A stretch of DNA of 12,657 nt, taken from contig CAYRNC010000049.1 of assembly GCA_964425645.1 (NCBI GenBank), positions 1-12,657 of the forward strand. The letters are read 5' to 3'. Origin of the DNA: CAYRNC01 sp964425645. GTDB lineage: Bacteria > Bacillota > Clostridia > Peptostreptococcales > Anaerovoracaceae. Below are positions 1 through 6,649 of the stretch, piece after piece (position 1 is the first letter of the stretch; every line of letters begins with the position of its first letter). The notes under the pieces were generated by a model. The model did not search any database, was not told where the DNA came from, and saw only the letters and a program-made list of their open reading frames with translations. A program made the translations under genes and the position numbers.

Positions 1-213
1 AAGGGGAATGGCCTTAAGTATCGTTTGCTGAATTCTTATTTCCGATCCCAGGGCACCGTTTATCATGCTTGGGAAAACCTGCAGCGGATTGTAGCCTAAT
101 GCAGATATTACCAGTCCAGCACAGCATAGGGATAAAATTACCGCTATGGCCCTTATCAAAGCTTCTTTATTTTTTGGAAGATCCTCTCGGCGGCTTATCT
201 TTACCCGATTCAT
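1..213 (-). CDS. BMP-type nucleoside ABC transporter permease, N-terminal fragment
   Basis: This is the first 71 codons of an integral membrane permease; the rest lies beyond the left edge. The reverse strand from the ATG at 213 reads MNRVKISRREDLPKNKEA, then a hydrophobic segment (about residues 20 to 40, IRAIAVILSLCCAGLVISAL), then GYNPLQVFPSMINGAL. That layout is typical of the N-terminus of permeases paired with BMP-family nucleoside-binding lipoproteins (YufP/NupB type). The start codon overlaps the stop of the upstream ATPase gene as ATGA (210 to 213), which indicates translational coupling and shows that both belong to one transporter. By family, it should form the membrane channel together with a second permease encoded further left. 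The assignment rests on context plus this short N-terminus. Confidence 0.82.
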   Translation of the reverse strand, partial: MNRVKISRREDLPKNKEALIRAIAVILSLCCAGLVISALGYNPLQVFPSMINGALGSEIRIQQTILKAIPL

Positions 214-1727
214 GAAGGAAACGCCTCCTTTCCGCTGGTCATCATGAGGCCTATTTCCTCTTTTGTAACCATATCAGGGTCTACAATTCCTGAAACCTTT
301 CCTGCACAAAACACCATGACTCTGTCGCAAAGATCCATAAGAACATCTAAATCTTCGCCGATGAACAATATACCTACCCCTCTTTCTTTTTGCTCATTTA
401 AAAGATCATATATTTTGTAGGAGGCGCCTATATCCAAGCCTCTTACAGGATAGGCCGTTATAAGCACCTTGGGATCAGAATCAATTTCCCTTCCAAGCAA
501 TACTTTTTGGATATTGCCGCCTGATAGTTTTTTAACAGAATAGTATATGCCCGGAGTTTTTATATCCAAACGTTGCACGATGGATTTGGCTTTAGTCTCG
601 CAGGGTCCCCGCCGCAAAAATATTCCCGGCTGGCTCTGATAATCCTTCAAAATTATATTATGCACAATGTCCATAGATCCTACTAATCCCATACCCAGTC
701 TATCTTCCGGTATAAAACCCATGCGTATCCCAAGCCTTATGATCTCCCTTGGAGTTTTCCCTATTATGTTTTCCCCTTCAAAAAATATTCTCCCCTTCTC
801 CGCCTTTGTAAGGCCGGCGATGGTTTCACAGATTTCCTTTTGGCCGCTTCCCGCAACCCCTGCAATCCCAAGGATCTCTCCCCCGTAAAGTGAAAAAGAA
901 ATATCCTGCAAAGCCAGTTTTTGATCGTAATTTAACACATGAAGGTTATCAACCGTAAGCAGCTCCTTTTTTGAGATATGCTTTTCTTTTTGGATGGCGA
1001 GATCAACTTTTTTACCTACCATCATCTCTATGAGAGTGCCCAGACTAACCTCATCGGTTTTAACGGTCCCGATGGTTCTTCCTCTTCGCAGCACTGTAAT
1101 GCGGTCGCTGATTTCCATCACTTCGTTAAGTTTATGGGTTATGATAACCACTGCACAGCCCTGATCCCTCATGTTGCGAAGAATTTGAAACAGTCTCTTT
1201 ATCTCCTGTGGGGTCAAAACCGCCGTAGGTTCATCCAGGATTAGTATCTTAGCTCCCCTGTACAACACTTTAATAATCTCAAGGGTTTGCTTCTCACCGA
1301 CTGACATATTATAGACCTTTTTGTCCGGATCAACATCGAGTCCGTATCTGTCCGAAATGGCACGGATCTCTTTGCCTAATCCCGACTGCTTGGCAAGCAT
1401 TCCCTTTCGCTCTCCCAGTAAAACATTTTCTTTCGCAGTCATAACATCCACTAGCTTAAAATGCTGATGTATCATACCAATGCCTAAAGCGATGGAATCC
1501 TTGGGAGATGTAAAATCCGTTTCATTCCCATGTATCCTGACGGCGCCGCCATCCTGACGGTAGATTCCGGAAAGAATATTCATCAAGGTACTCTTTCCGG
1601 CCCCATTTTCACCTAAAAGTGCATGGATTTCTCCGTTAAATACGGTAAGGTCTATATCCTCGTTTGCCATTATGGCTCCAAACGCCTTAGTAATACCTTT
1701 CATTTCAATTGCCTTGATCGGATCCAT
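210..1727 (-). CDS. BMP-type nucleoside ABC transporter, two-domain ATP-binding protein
   Basis: This 505-residue protein has two fused nucleotide-binding domains, as in the RbsA/YufO/NupO group that energises uptake of sugars and nucleosides from the cytoplasmic face. Domain 1 is complete: Walker A GENGAGKST (39 to 47), signature MSVGEKQ (141 to 147), Walker B ILILDEP (161 to 167) and H-loop His198. Domain 2 is degenerate: a Walker A-like GVAGSGQKE (290 to 298), a good signature LSGGN (401 to 405), but the Walker B region reads VLITAYPVRGLD (421 to 432) with no catalytic Glu, and the H-loop position has Glu (FIGEDLD). Loss of the second site is usual in this family. The ATG at 1727 follows a CGGAGG ribosome binding site. 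It lies 65 bases after the binding-protein gene and overlaps the permease gene by four bases. The exact nucleoside carried cannot be read from this subunit. Confidence 0.93.
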   Translation of the reverse strand: MDPIKAIEMKGITKAFGAIMANEDIDLTVFNGEIHALLGENGAGKSTLMNILSGIYRQDGGAVRIHGNETDFTSPKDSIALGIGMIHQHFKLVDVMTAKENVLLGERKGMLAKQSGLGKEIRAISDRYGLDVDPDKKVYNMSVGEKQTLEIIKVLYRGAKILILDEPTAVLTPQEIKRLFQILRNMRDQGCAVVIITHKLNEVMEISDRITVLRRGRTIGTVKTDEVSLGTLIEMMVGKKVDLAIQKEKHISKKELLTVDNLHVLNYDQKLALQDISFSLYGGEILGIAGVAGSGQKEICETIAGLTKAEKGRIFFEGENIIGKTPREIIRLGIRMGFIPEDRLGMGLVGSMDIVHNIILKDYQSQPGIFLRRGPCETKAKSIVQRLDIKTPGIYYSVKKLSGGNIQKVLLGREIDSDPKVLITAYPVRGLDIGASYKIYDLLNEQKERGVGILFIGEDLDVLMDLCDRVMVFCAGKVSGIVDPDMVTKEEIGLMMTSGKEAFPS

Positions 1728-1746
1728 AAATACCTCCGAAGATATC

Positions 1747-1775
1747 TAAGGACGGTTCGCTTTGAACCGTCCTTT
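1747..1775 (-). repeat. Strong intercistronic hairpin after the binding-protein gene
   Basis: AAGGACGGTTC (1748 to 1758) and GAACCGTCCTT (1764 to 1774) form a perfect 11-bp stem with a 5-base loop. It lies in the 65-base gap between the BMP lipoprotein gene and the ATPase gene. In the direction of transcription the stem is followed by AGATATC rather than a run of U, so full termination is unlikely. The expected role is 3'-end protection or partial attenuation, giving more binding protein than ATPase and permease. The role is inferred from position and structure. Confidence 0.75.
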
Positions 1776-1792
1776 AATCTAACTTAACTCAT

Positions 1793-2893
1793 TTACTGGG
1801 TAGCAGTAATACCCTCCAATATCCATTCCATCTTCCAAATATCCTCGCGGGCAGTAATTGCATCACCCTCCGGTACTATTTCATTTCCCATGTTATCCTT
1901 AAGGGGTCCTACAAAAATGGGATAATCACCGGCGATGATTTGGGCTTCCACCTCGGCAACCTTTGCCTTAGCTTCTGCAGAAACCAAATCGGTAAGAGGG
2001 GCAAGGCCGATATAACCGTCAGCCATTGTTCCATAGTAGGATTCGGGAACATATTCACCTGCGATAATTTTTTCAATAACCGGGATCAGATAGGCCTCAT
2101 GATGCCATATGGGAGCGGTAAGAAAGGAACCGGGAGCCACTGCGCTGTTGTCCATATTGTAGCCGACCGCATAGCATCCTGCCTTTTCAGCCGCTGTCTG
2201 GGCAGCAGAAGTATCGGCATGCTGAGTCAGCACATCACAACCTTGATCCAACAACGATTCAGCAGCAGCTTGTTCCAATGCTGCGTCTCCCCAACTGTTG
2301 ATGTAGACCACATTCATCGTAACATCCGGGTTCACAGACTTTGCACCCAGGAAAAAAGAGTTAATACCTATAATAACTTCAGTATAGGGATAGGCGGCCA
2401 CATAACCCAGCTTATTGCTTTCTGTAGTCATGCCGGCTACTATACCTGAAAGATATCTGGCTTCTTCCATTGCCCCAAAATAATTACCGAAATTAGTATC
2501 ATTCATTTTATACCCCGAGAAATGAAGGAAGGTGACATCCGGATACTCTTGTGCCAGTTCCTCCGTTCCGTCCATGTGGCCGAAACTTGTTGATATTATT
2601 ATGCTTGCTCCATTATCAATCATATTGATTGCATTCGTCTTAACATCCTGTTTTTCCTCTGCTACATTTTCAGCATACAGAACATTAACTCTATCGCCAA
2701 AATATTCTTCAACTGCCTTTGTGCCCTCATATTGGGCCTGATTATAGCCGCCATCGGTTATGGGCCCGATAAAGATAAAACCTATCGTGGTAACGTCGGA
2801 GGTCTCACCCTCTTCTCCCGGTCCCCCACCGCAACCTGCCAAAACAACCGCAGCCAGAGTGAGAATCAAAACAACTGACAGAAATTTTCTCAT
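1793..2893 (-). CDS. BMP/PnrA-family nucleoside-binding lipoprotein
   Basis: A 366-residue extracellular solute-binding lipoprotein of the basic membrane protein (BMP) family, whose studied members bind purine nucleosides. The signal peptide MRKFLSVVLILTLAAVVLAG ends in a lipobox LAGC, with Cys21 as the lipidation site, followed by a flexible GGGPGEEGETSD linker. The mature part starts with TTIGFIFIGPITDGGYN, close to the family's N-terminal ligand-binding segment (ITDGGYNQAQYEG). Further typical segments are IISTSFGHMD, YFGAMEEARYLSGIVAG and the late GPLKDNMGNEIVPEG. The ATG at 2893 has an AGGAGAGG site just upstream. It lies 25 bases after xpt with no terminator between them, so the two share a transcript. 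The pairing with a xanthine salvage gene supports a purine nucleoside or base as ligand; guanosine, inosine, adenosine or xanthosine cannot be distinguished. Confidence 0.93.
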   Translation of the reverse strand: MRKFLSVVLILTLAAVVLAGCGGGPGEEGETSDVTTIGFIFIGPITDGGYNQAQYEGTKAVEEYFGDRVNVLYAENVAEEKQDVKTNAINMIDNGASIIISTSFGHMDGTEELAQEYPDVTFLHFSGYKMNDTNFGNYFGAMEEARYLSGIVAGMTTESNKLGYVAAYPYTEVIIGINSFFLGAKSVNPDVTMNVVYINSWGDAALEQAAAESLLDQGCDVLTQHADTSAAQTAAEKAGCYAVGYNMDNSAVAPGSFLTAPIWHHEAYLIPVIEKIIAGEYVPESYYGTMADGYIGLAPLTDLVSAEAKAKVAEVEAQIIAGDYPIFVGPLKDNMGNEIVPEGDAITAREDIWKMEWILEGITATQ

Positions 2894-2918
2894 TTTTTCC
2901 TCTCCTTTTTTATTGACT

Positions 2919-3491
2919 TTACCTAAATGTTATATGACCGTCCTCTATGGACGCGATAACCGCCAACGACTCCACCCTATACCCTTTTCGGCGAAGCCTG
3001 TCACCGCCACCCTGAAACCCTTTTTCAATAGCGATACCGATTCCGGAAACACCGGCACCTGCCTGCACCGCTATGTTGACTAAGCCTAAGGCGGCCTCTC
3101 CTCGTGCCATAAAATCATCTACTACCAATAGGTTGTCCTTTTTTGAAAGATACCCCTTTGAAACCGTAACACATGATACAGTCCGTTTTGTAAATGAGGT
3201 CACCTCTGCACGATATACACCTTCAACCATAGTATTTGGGGCAACTTTTTTTGCATAAAGAAGCGGAAGTCCGCCCATATGCAAAGCGGTAGCAAAAGCT
3301 ATAGAAATGCCTGAAGCTTCTACAGTCAAAATTTTGTTTATCCCAAGACCGCTGAAACGTCCGGCCAATTCTTTTCCTATTTCAGATATCAGGGCCACAT
3401 CTATCTGATGATTTAAAAATGAATCCACTTTAATAATATCGGATCCGATTGCCTTTCCGTCTGACAGTATTCGTTCCTTTAATGCTCGCAT
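2919..3491 (-). CDS. xpt: Xanthine phosphoribosyltransferase
   Basis: This 190-residue cytoplasmic enzyme converts xanthine and PRPP to XMP and pyrophosphate, in purine salvage. The N-terminus (MRALKERIL, then KVDSFLNHQID at 21 to 31) follows B. subtilis Xpt closely. TVEASGI (56 to 62), SFTKRT (99 to 104), the PRPP-binding LLVVDDFMARGEA (121 to 133) and the C-terminal GIGIAIEKGFQ and KGYRVESLA are family hallmarks. The length (190 against about 194) is normal and there is no sign of decay. The start ATG at 3491 has only a modest AGGA site about 10 bases upstream. It is the first gene of an operon with a BMP nucleoside transporter. Unlike B. subtilis xpt, its leader is only about 37 bases from the predicted start of transcription, too short for a guanine riboswitch, so regulation must act another way, perhaps through a repressor. 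Confidence 0.95.
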   Translation of the reverse strand: MRALKERILSDGKAIGSDIIKVDSFLNHQIDVALISEIGKELAGRFSGLGINKILTVEASGISIAFATALHMGGLPLLYAKKVAPNTMVEGVYRAEVTSFTKRTVSCVTVSKGYLSKKDNLLVVDDFMARGEAALGLVNIAVQAGAGVSGIGIAIEKGFQGGGDRLRRKGYRVESLAVIASIEDGHITFR

Positions 3492-3534
3492 CTTATTTTA
3501 TTCCTAAATAATCTGTAACGATTCGGACAGTGTT

Positions 3535-3563
3535 ATTATAATATGTATCCTTTTAGATCGCAA
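3535..3563 (-). promoter_or_regulatory. Promoter of the xpt-nucleoside transporter operon
   Basis: On the minus strand TTGCGA (3563 to 3558) and a perfect TATAAT (3540 to 3535) are separated by 17 bases, a strong sigma-A-type arrangement. Predicted transcription starts near 3528, leaving a leader of about 37 bases before the xpt ATG. The leader contains GTCCGAATCG, faintly like a PurR box half, but one weak match is not enough to claim an operator. Confidence 0.8.
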
Positions 3564-3604
3564 AGATTTTCATACAGAAATGAGTAGATTTTTGTCGCTA
3601 ATTT

Positions 3605-3653
3605 TCTAAAATACGCAATACAGCGAACATTCGACTGGGAATGCCCGCTGTAT
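3605..3653 (-). terminator. Hairpin terminator after grdB
   Basis: ATACAGCG (3618 to 3625) pairs with CGCTGTAT (3646 to 3653), and inside it CATTC pairs with GAATG, giving a two-part stem of 8 plus 5 bp around a 6-base loop. It starts 22 bases after the grdB stop. In the direction of transcription it is followed by TGCGTATTTT, a broken U-tract, so termination should be moderate to good. It separates the glycine reductase unit from the xpt operon, which has its own promoter. Confidence 0.7.
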
Positions 3654-3675
3654 CTTCGCTATTATGACATTTGAA

Positions 3676-4983
3676 TCATTCAAATACCGTTTGGTCTTCT
3701 ACAAAGGAGGTAAGTGCCAGAAGCGCCTTATCTATCAATTTTCGTCTTATGTCTTTTTCCTCATCCTTTGTCAGGGCAGGATTGCCGAGTGGATAGGGAA
3801 TGGCTACGGTAGGCACAATGCGATTAGCGCCGACCGTCATCGATATAGGAACTACAGTGCACATATGAACAACTGGCATACCTGCTCTTTCTATCTCCTT
3901 TACCATCGTTGCTCCGCAACGCGTGCAAGTTCCTCACGTGGATGTTAAAATAACCGCATCAACGCCATCTTGCCGCAGCTCTTTTGCAATTCTTTCGGCA
4001 TATGCCTTTGCACTGGCTACCGCCGTGCCGTTTCCAACGGTGCTGTAGTAGTAATTATGAAGACTTCCGATCCTGCCCTTCTTTTCATATTCCCTGAGAA
4101 TATCTACCGGCAGTACCCGGTCCGCATCTAAATTCGCATAGACGGGATCATAGCCCCCGTGAGCCGTTTCATGGCTTACCTCAGTCAAATCGTCCACCCC
4201 TGAAATGTCATATCTTCCATATTTTGAGGCGCTGGAGGACTCAATATGATCGGGATTGCCCTTTGGCACAATCCCACCGGATGTAACAAGGGCTATTTTC
4301 GATTTTGTTATATCGCTTATCGGGGCATGGGGTTTTACCCTGTCAAAATCAGGCATAGGAAATTCCGTAACATACGGCTCGCCCTTCAGTTTTTTAAGAA
4401 GCATTTCCACGGCCCGTTCCGAGCCTCTTTTTTCTTCAAAAAAATTAACCCTGACTCCATTGGGAAGATAGCCCTCTTCCGCTGATGCACCGATTGTCTC
4501 GCCTTTTAGAAGCTTCAACGCAAATGGGGCCATAATTTTGACAGCATCACGCATTCCTGCAGCATTGTTTTTCGTCCTTATTATATAAACTTTATCTTTG
4601 AAGCTGTCAGCCCCGGGGTTTTCCTCGTACATGCCCGTCACAACCGGAATGCCAAGCTTCTCTTTAACCGCCAAGGCTACCGTGCCGCATGCCATGCCGT
4701 ACCTTCCTGCATTGAAAGCCGGACCGGCTATTACCAAGTCCGGAGAGAATCCCTTTATAAGATCTAAAACCTGCCCGGTGGCATCTTCCAGGTTTTCATT
4801 AAAATATGAATCACCGCATATTACCGTACCGACAATTTCCGCTTCACCTGCAAAGGCAGCATTAAAAGCCATGCCCGGCCCTACGATACCATCCCTTAAA
4901 AGGGGCTTCTGATCTGCCTTTTCCTCGCCTCCGATCTGCGCAAAAAACTGATTTATATAGTGAACCACTCTGAATTTAGACAT
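3676..4983 (-). CDS. grdB: Glycine reductase complex protein B, selenocysteine-containing gamma subunit
   Basis: Read through the in-frame UGA at 3934 to 3936, this encodes a 435-residue selenoprotein, the known length of GrdB and its paralogues GrdF and GrdH. Protein B binds the amino acid substrate and transfers the carboxymethyl group to the selenocysteine of protein A, in the anaerobic Stickland-type reduction to acetyl phosphate. The sequence before the UGA ends AVILTST; after it comes U-GTCTRCGATMVKEIERAG, giving a Sec350-x2-Cys353-x2-Cys356 motif, then VPISMTVGANRIVP and the usual C-terminus QTVFE. A longer frame is open to 5040, but the ATG at 4983 has a perfect AGGAGG just upstream, starts with the family's MSKFRVVHYINQFFAQIGGEE, and lies 10 bases after grdE. 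The gene also stops at a UGA (3676 to 3678), so the cell must tell two UGAs apart. Sequence alone does not fully separate glycine from sarcosine or betaine specificity; the glycine riboswitch upstream favours glycine. Confidence 0.94.
3907..3921 (-). promoter_or_regulatory. Candidate SECIS hairpin of grdB
   Basis: CGTTGC and GCAACG form a perfect 6-bp stem around a GGA loop, starting 12 bases after the UGA codon. Bacterial SECIS elements lie inside the coding region with their apical stem-loop about this far downstream, where SelB binds. The loop is smaller than in the E. coli fdhF element, so the details of recognition are uncertain. Confidence 0.65.
3934..3936 (-). other. In-frame UGA read as selenocysteine (Sec350 of GrdB)
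   Basis: The TGA interrupts a frame whose protein is family-like on both sides: AVILTST before and GTCTRCGATMVKEIE after. This is the active-site position where GrdB homologues carry selenocysteine. The frame is kept and all 9 codons between the stop and the next Met make family-like sequence, so it is neither a nonsense mutation nor two genes. Confidence 0.95.
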
Positions 4984-4987
4984 TTTA

Positions 4988-4995
4988 CCCCTCCT
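4988..4995 (-). promoter_or_regulatory. Ribosome binding site that sets the grdB start
   Basis: The minus strand reads AGGAGGGG, 4 to 9 bases before the ATG at 4983 and overlapping the TAG stop of grdE. It selects this ATG over the upstream in-frame ATG at 5040, which would lie inside grdE and add 19 residues not typical of the family. Confidence 0.85.
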
Positions 4996-6274
4996 ATCGC
5001 GCAGACAGCCTGTTATATCCAAGCTCATTGGTCGATCCAATTATAATCTGAAGTTCCGCCTCGATACTTCCGTCCGGTTTAAGGCTGTTTTCAAACCCCC
5101 CGGCAATCACATCGGCGGCATCCGGATGACCGATCACCTTTTCCATGGGCGGCATCTTAATTATCATATTGGCATTTCCGCAGCTTACCACGGCATCAGC
5201 CCTTGCATCTGCATCTGCTAAAGATTGGGAGGCTCCATCTCTTCCGGCGTACTCATCAGTTATAATGACTGTTTTTACACCTTTTTCTTCGATCTTTTTG
5301 CAGTTCATTATAAGATCTGTATCCGGATTTCCAAAGCCTTCTTGGGATATTATTACTCCATCCACACCTAATATTTCAATAAGCTTAGCCGTCCAATCCG
5401 ATGAACGGATCTTGTCGGCTAAAAAAACATTCTCATTGGTTATGACCATCCCCACAAAGTATAATTCGGTCCCGTGTTTAGAAAACAGATCCATTATTAC
5501 AGGATTGTTCAGATGATGATAAGTAGTGTTTTTATCACATGCCGACACGCAATTCCCGCTAATTATCGCCCCGTCCATAATTTCTGTCGGGCAGATCATG
5601 GTCGGAAGGGATTGCTTCATATCTACCCCATATACATAGGTATCATGCATTAATCCCTGTGTTTGCAGCATCTGCACATAGGCAACCTTGGGTAGCTCTC
5701 CGTATTTTTTTAAACCTTCCGGAAGTGATGGAATTTCAAAAATTTCGACTTTCTCGGGGATTAGCTCTTTAGACAGCTGTCCCAAGTATGCAGCGGCCTT
5801 TAATCCTGCCATCCTTACAGCTTTTTCATGGCCATATTGCTTTAATCCGTCCTTCGGCTCACATACGACTACCAAATTATTCAGCTTTGAAAAAGGTGTA
5901 TATTTTGCACCTTCACCGCTCATATCTATGATGCCCTCCTGAAAGCCGACTATTTTACCCGCAGTCACTACTGCAGCCCCCCTTAACACGTGGGTTCTTC
6001 CGCTGCCTACAGCTTCTACCTTAGACAGCATCCCAGGGAATATGCCCCCTGTCCCTTTCACTTTCACTCTTGGTTCGATAACATCCTTGACGGGGATTAT
6101 GCGAACACTTTCACCGGGTTTTGCTATATCCAGCGTCACCGACTTGATATTCTCATCCTCCTTTAAAAGTCCGATCAATTCTTCCCTGTTAACATACAGG
6201 ATCCCCTTTTCGATTTTGGATATTTTATCGAATCGAATATCGTGAATGGGGATATAACCAAGCTCCAACCTCAT
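4994..6274 (-). CDS. grdE: Glycine reductase complex protein B, pyruvoyl-forming proprotein (alpha/beta)
   Basis: This 426-residue proprotein is the partner of GrdB in substrate-specific protein B. Family members are cut between Asn and Cys, and the new N-terminal Cys becomes a carbonyl (pyruvoyl-type) cofactor that forms a Schiff base with the substrate amine. The cleavage motif is visible as GNCVSACDKNTTYHH, with Asn241-Cys242, the same position as reported for Eubacterium acidaminophilum GrdE. Other family segments are the N-terminal MRLELGYIPIHDIRF, FPGMLSKVEAVGSGRTHVLRG (around 79 to 99), and the glycine-rich C-terminus ending in IIGSTNELGYNRLSAR. The ATG at 6274 follows a perfect AGGAGG seven bases upstream. 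Expression is controlled by the glycine riboswitch in the leader. It sits directly before grdB. GrdG (sarcosine) and GrdI (betaine) are close paralogues, so the substrate call rests partly on the riboswitch. Confidence 0.93.
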   Translation of the reverse strand: MRLELGYIPIHDIRFDKISKIEKGILYVNREELIGLLKEDENIKSVTLDIAKPGESVRIIPVKDVIEPRVKVKGTGGIFPGMLSKVEAVGSGRTHVLRGAAVVTAGKIVGFQEGIIDMSGEGAKYTPFSKLNNLVVVCEPKDGLKQYGHEKAVRMAGLKAAAYLGQLSKELIPEKVEIFEIPSLPEGLKKYGELPKVAYVQMLQTQGLMHDTYVYGVDMKQSLPTMICPTEIMDGAIISGNCVSACDKNTTYHHLNNPVIMDLFSKHGTELYFVGMVITNENVFLADKIRSSDWTAKLIEILGVDGVIISQEGFGNPDTDLIMNCKKIEEKGVKTVIITDEYAGRDGASQSLADADARADAVVSCGNANMIIKMPPMEKVIGHPDAADVIAGGFENSLKPDGSIEAELQIIIGSTNELGYNRLSAR

Positions 6275-6349
6275 GTTTTTTCCTCCTTTCTGATTGAGTC
6301 CCCCTCTTTATTCTTCCATACGCAAAGTGTTTAATTCAACCGTTAGATC

Positions 6350-6388
6350 AAAAGAAAAAGAGCAGAAGACACTAAGGCCTGCTGCTCT
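6350..6388 (-). terminator. Riboswitch-controlled intrinsic terminator before grdE
   Basis: AGAGCAG (minus strand 6388 to 6382) pairs with CTGCTCT (6365 to 6359) and is followed at once by TTTTTCTTTTG, a classic intrinsic terminator. Its 5' arm overlaps the ACAGAGC that closes helix P1 of aptamer 2 (6390 to 6384). The two structures exclude each other, so glycine-stabilised P1 should prevent termination. Confidence 0.88.
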
Positions 6389-6567
6389 GTAAAAAACCTG
6401 AGAGATTCTTTAGCTTCCCAAATTGCCCCTTCGGTGCAGATTATGCTTTCCAGAGCTCTGTCCGATCGCGGTCCTTTTACCTGAGATTATCGCCTGCGCT
6501 TTGGCTGTGCGCATACTTACACCTTCGGTGCGGCCAAACAGCCGGCTCTCCCGCAACCATCATCCAG
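6384..6567 (-). ncRNA. Tandem (two-aptamer) glycine riboswitch
   Basis: Two copies of the gcvT-type glycine aptamer lie head to tail in the 375-base gap before grdE. Aptamer 1 (6556 to 6468) opens with GCGGGAGAGCC, holds GCACCGAAGGTGTAAG (6531 to 6516) and AATCTCAGG, and closes with GGACCGC. Aptamer 2 (6456 to 6384) opens with GCTCTGGAAAG, holds GCACCGAAGGGGCAA (6437 to 6423) and AATCTCTCAGG, and closes with ACAGAGC. CTG in the leader (6567 to 6565) is complementary to CAG in the linker (6460 to 6458), as in the leader-linker kink-turn of known tandem glycine riboswitches. The closing helix of aptamer 2 competes with a terminator, which predicts an ON switch: glycine allows grdE and grdB to be transcribed. 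Such switches usually precede gcv or glycine transport genes; here the target is glycine reduction. Confidence 0.95.
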
Positions 6568-6587
6568 CATTATTCTCTTTATCTACT

Positions 6588-6617
6588 ATTTTATCATAAT
6601 CATCCAAAAGGGAGCAA
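6588..6617 (-). promoter_or_regulatory. Weak candidate promoter for the riboswitch-grdEB unit
   Basis: TTGCTC (6617 to 6612) and TAAAAT (6593 to 6588) are 18 bases apart on the minus strand, with a TATGATAAAAT context. It would start the RNA shortly before the first aptamer. Both hexamers are imperfect. No terminator is seen between the preceding gene's stop (6650) and the riboswitch, so read-through from the upstream operon is an alternative or additional source of transcripts. Confidence 0.45.
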
Positions 6618-6649
6618 GAAGAATTTTGCAGCTTTTGTAATTACATAAG

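Noticed and set aside
3492..3534. Purine riboswitch or PurR box before xpt
   Set aside because: The leader from the predicted start is too short for an aptamer and none of its conserved bases are present; GTCCGAATCG is one weak, unpaired match to a PurR box.
3676..3906. A separate 76-residue gene after grdB
   Set aside because: It is the C-terminal part of GrdB after the selenocysteine UGA; the 9 codons between match the family and stay in frame.
4984..5040. A longer grdB starting at the ATG at 5040
   Set aside because: It would begin inside grdE with residues unlike the family, while the ATG at 4983 has a perfect ribosome binding site and the family N-terminus.
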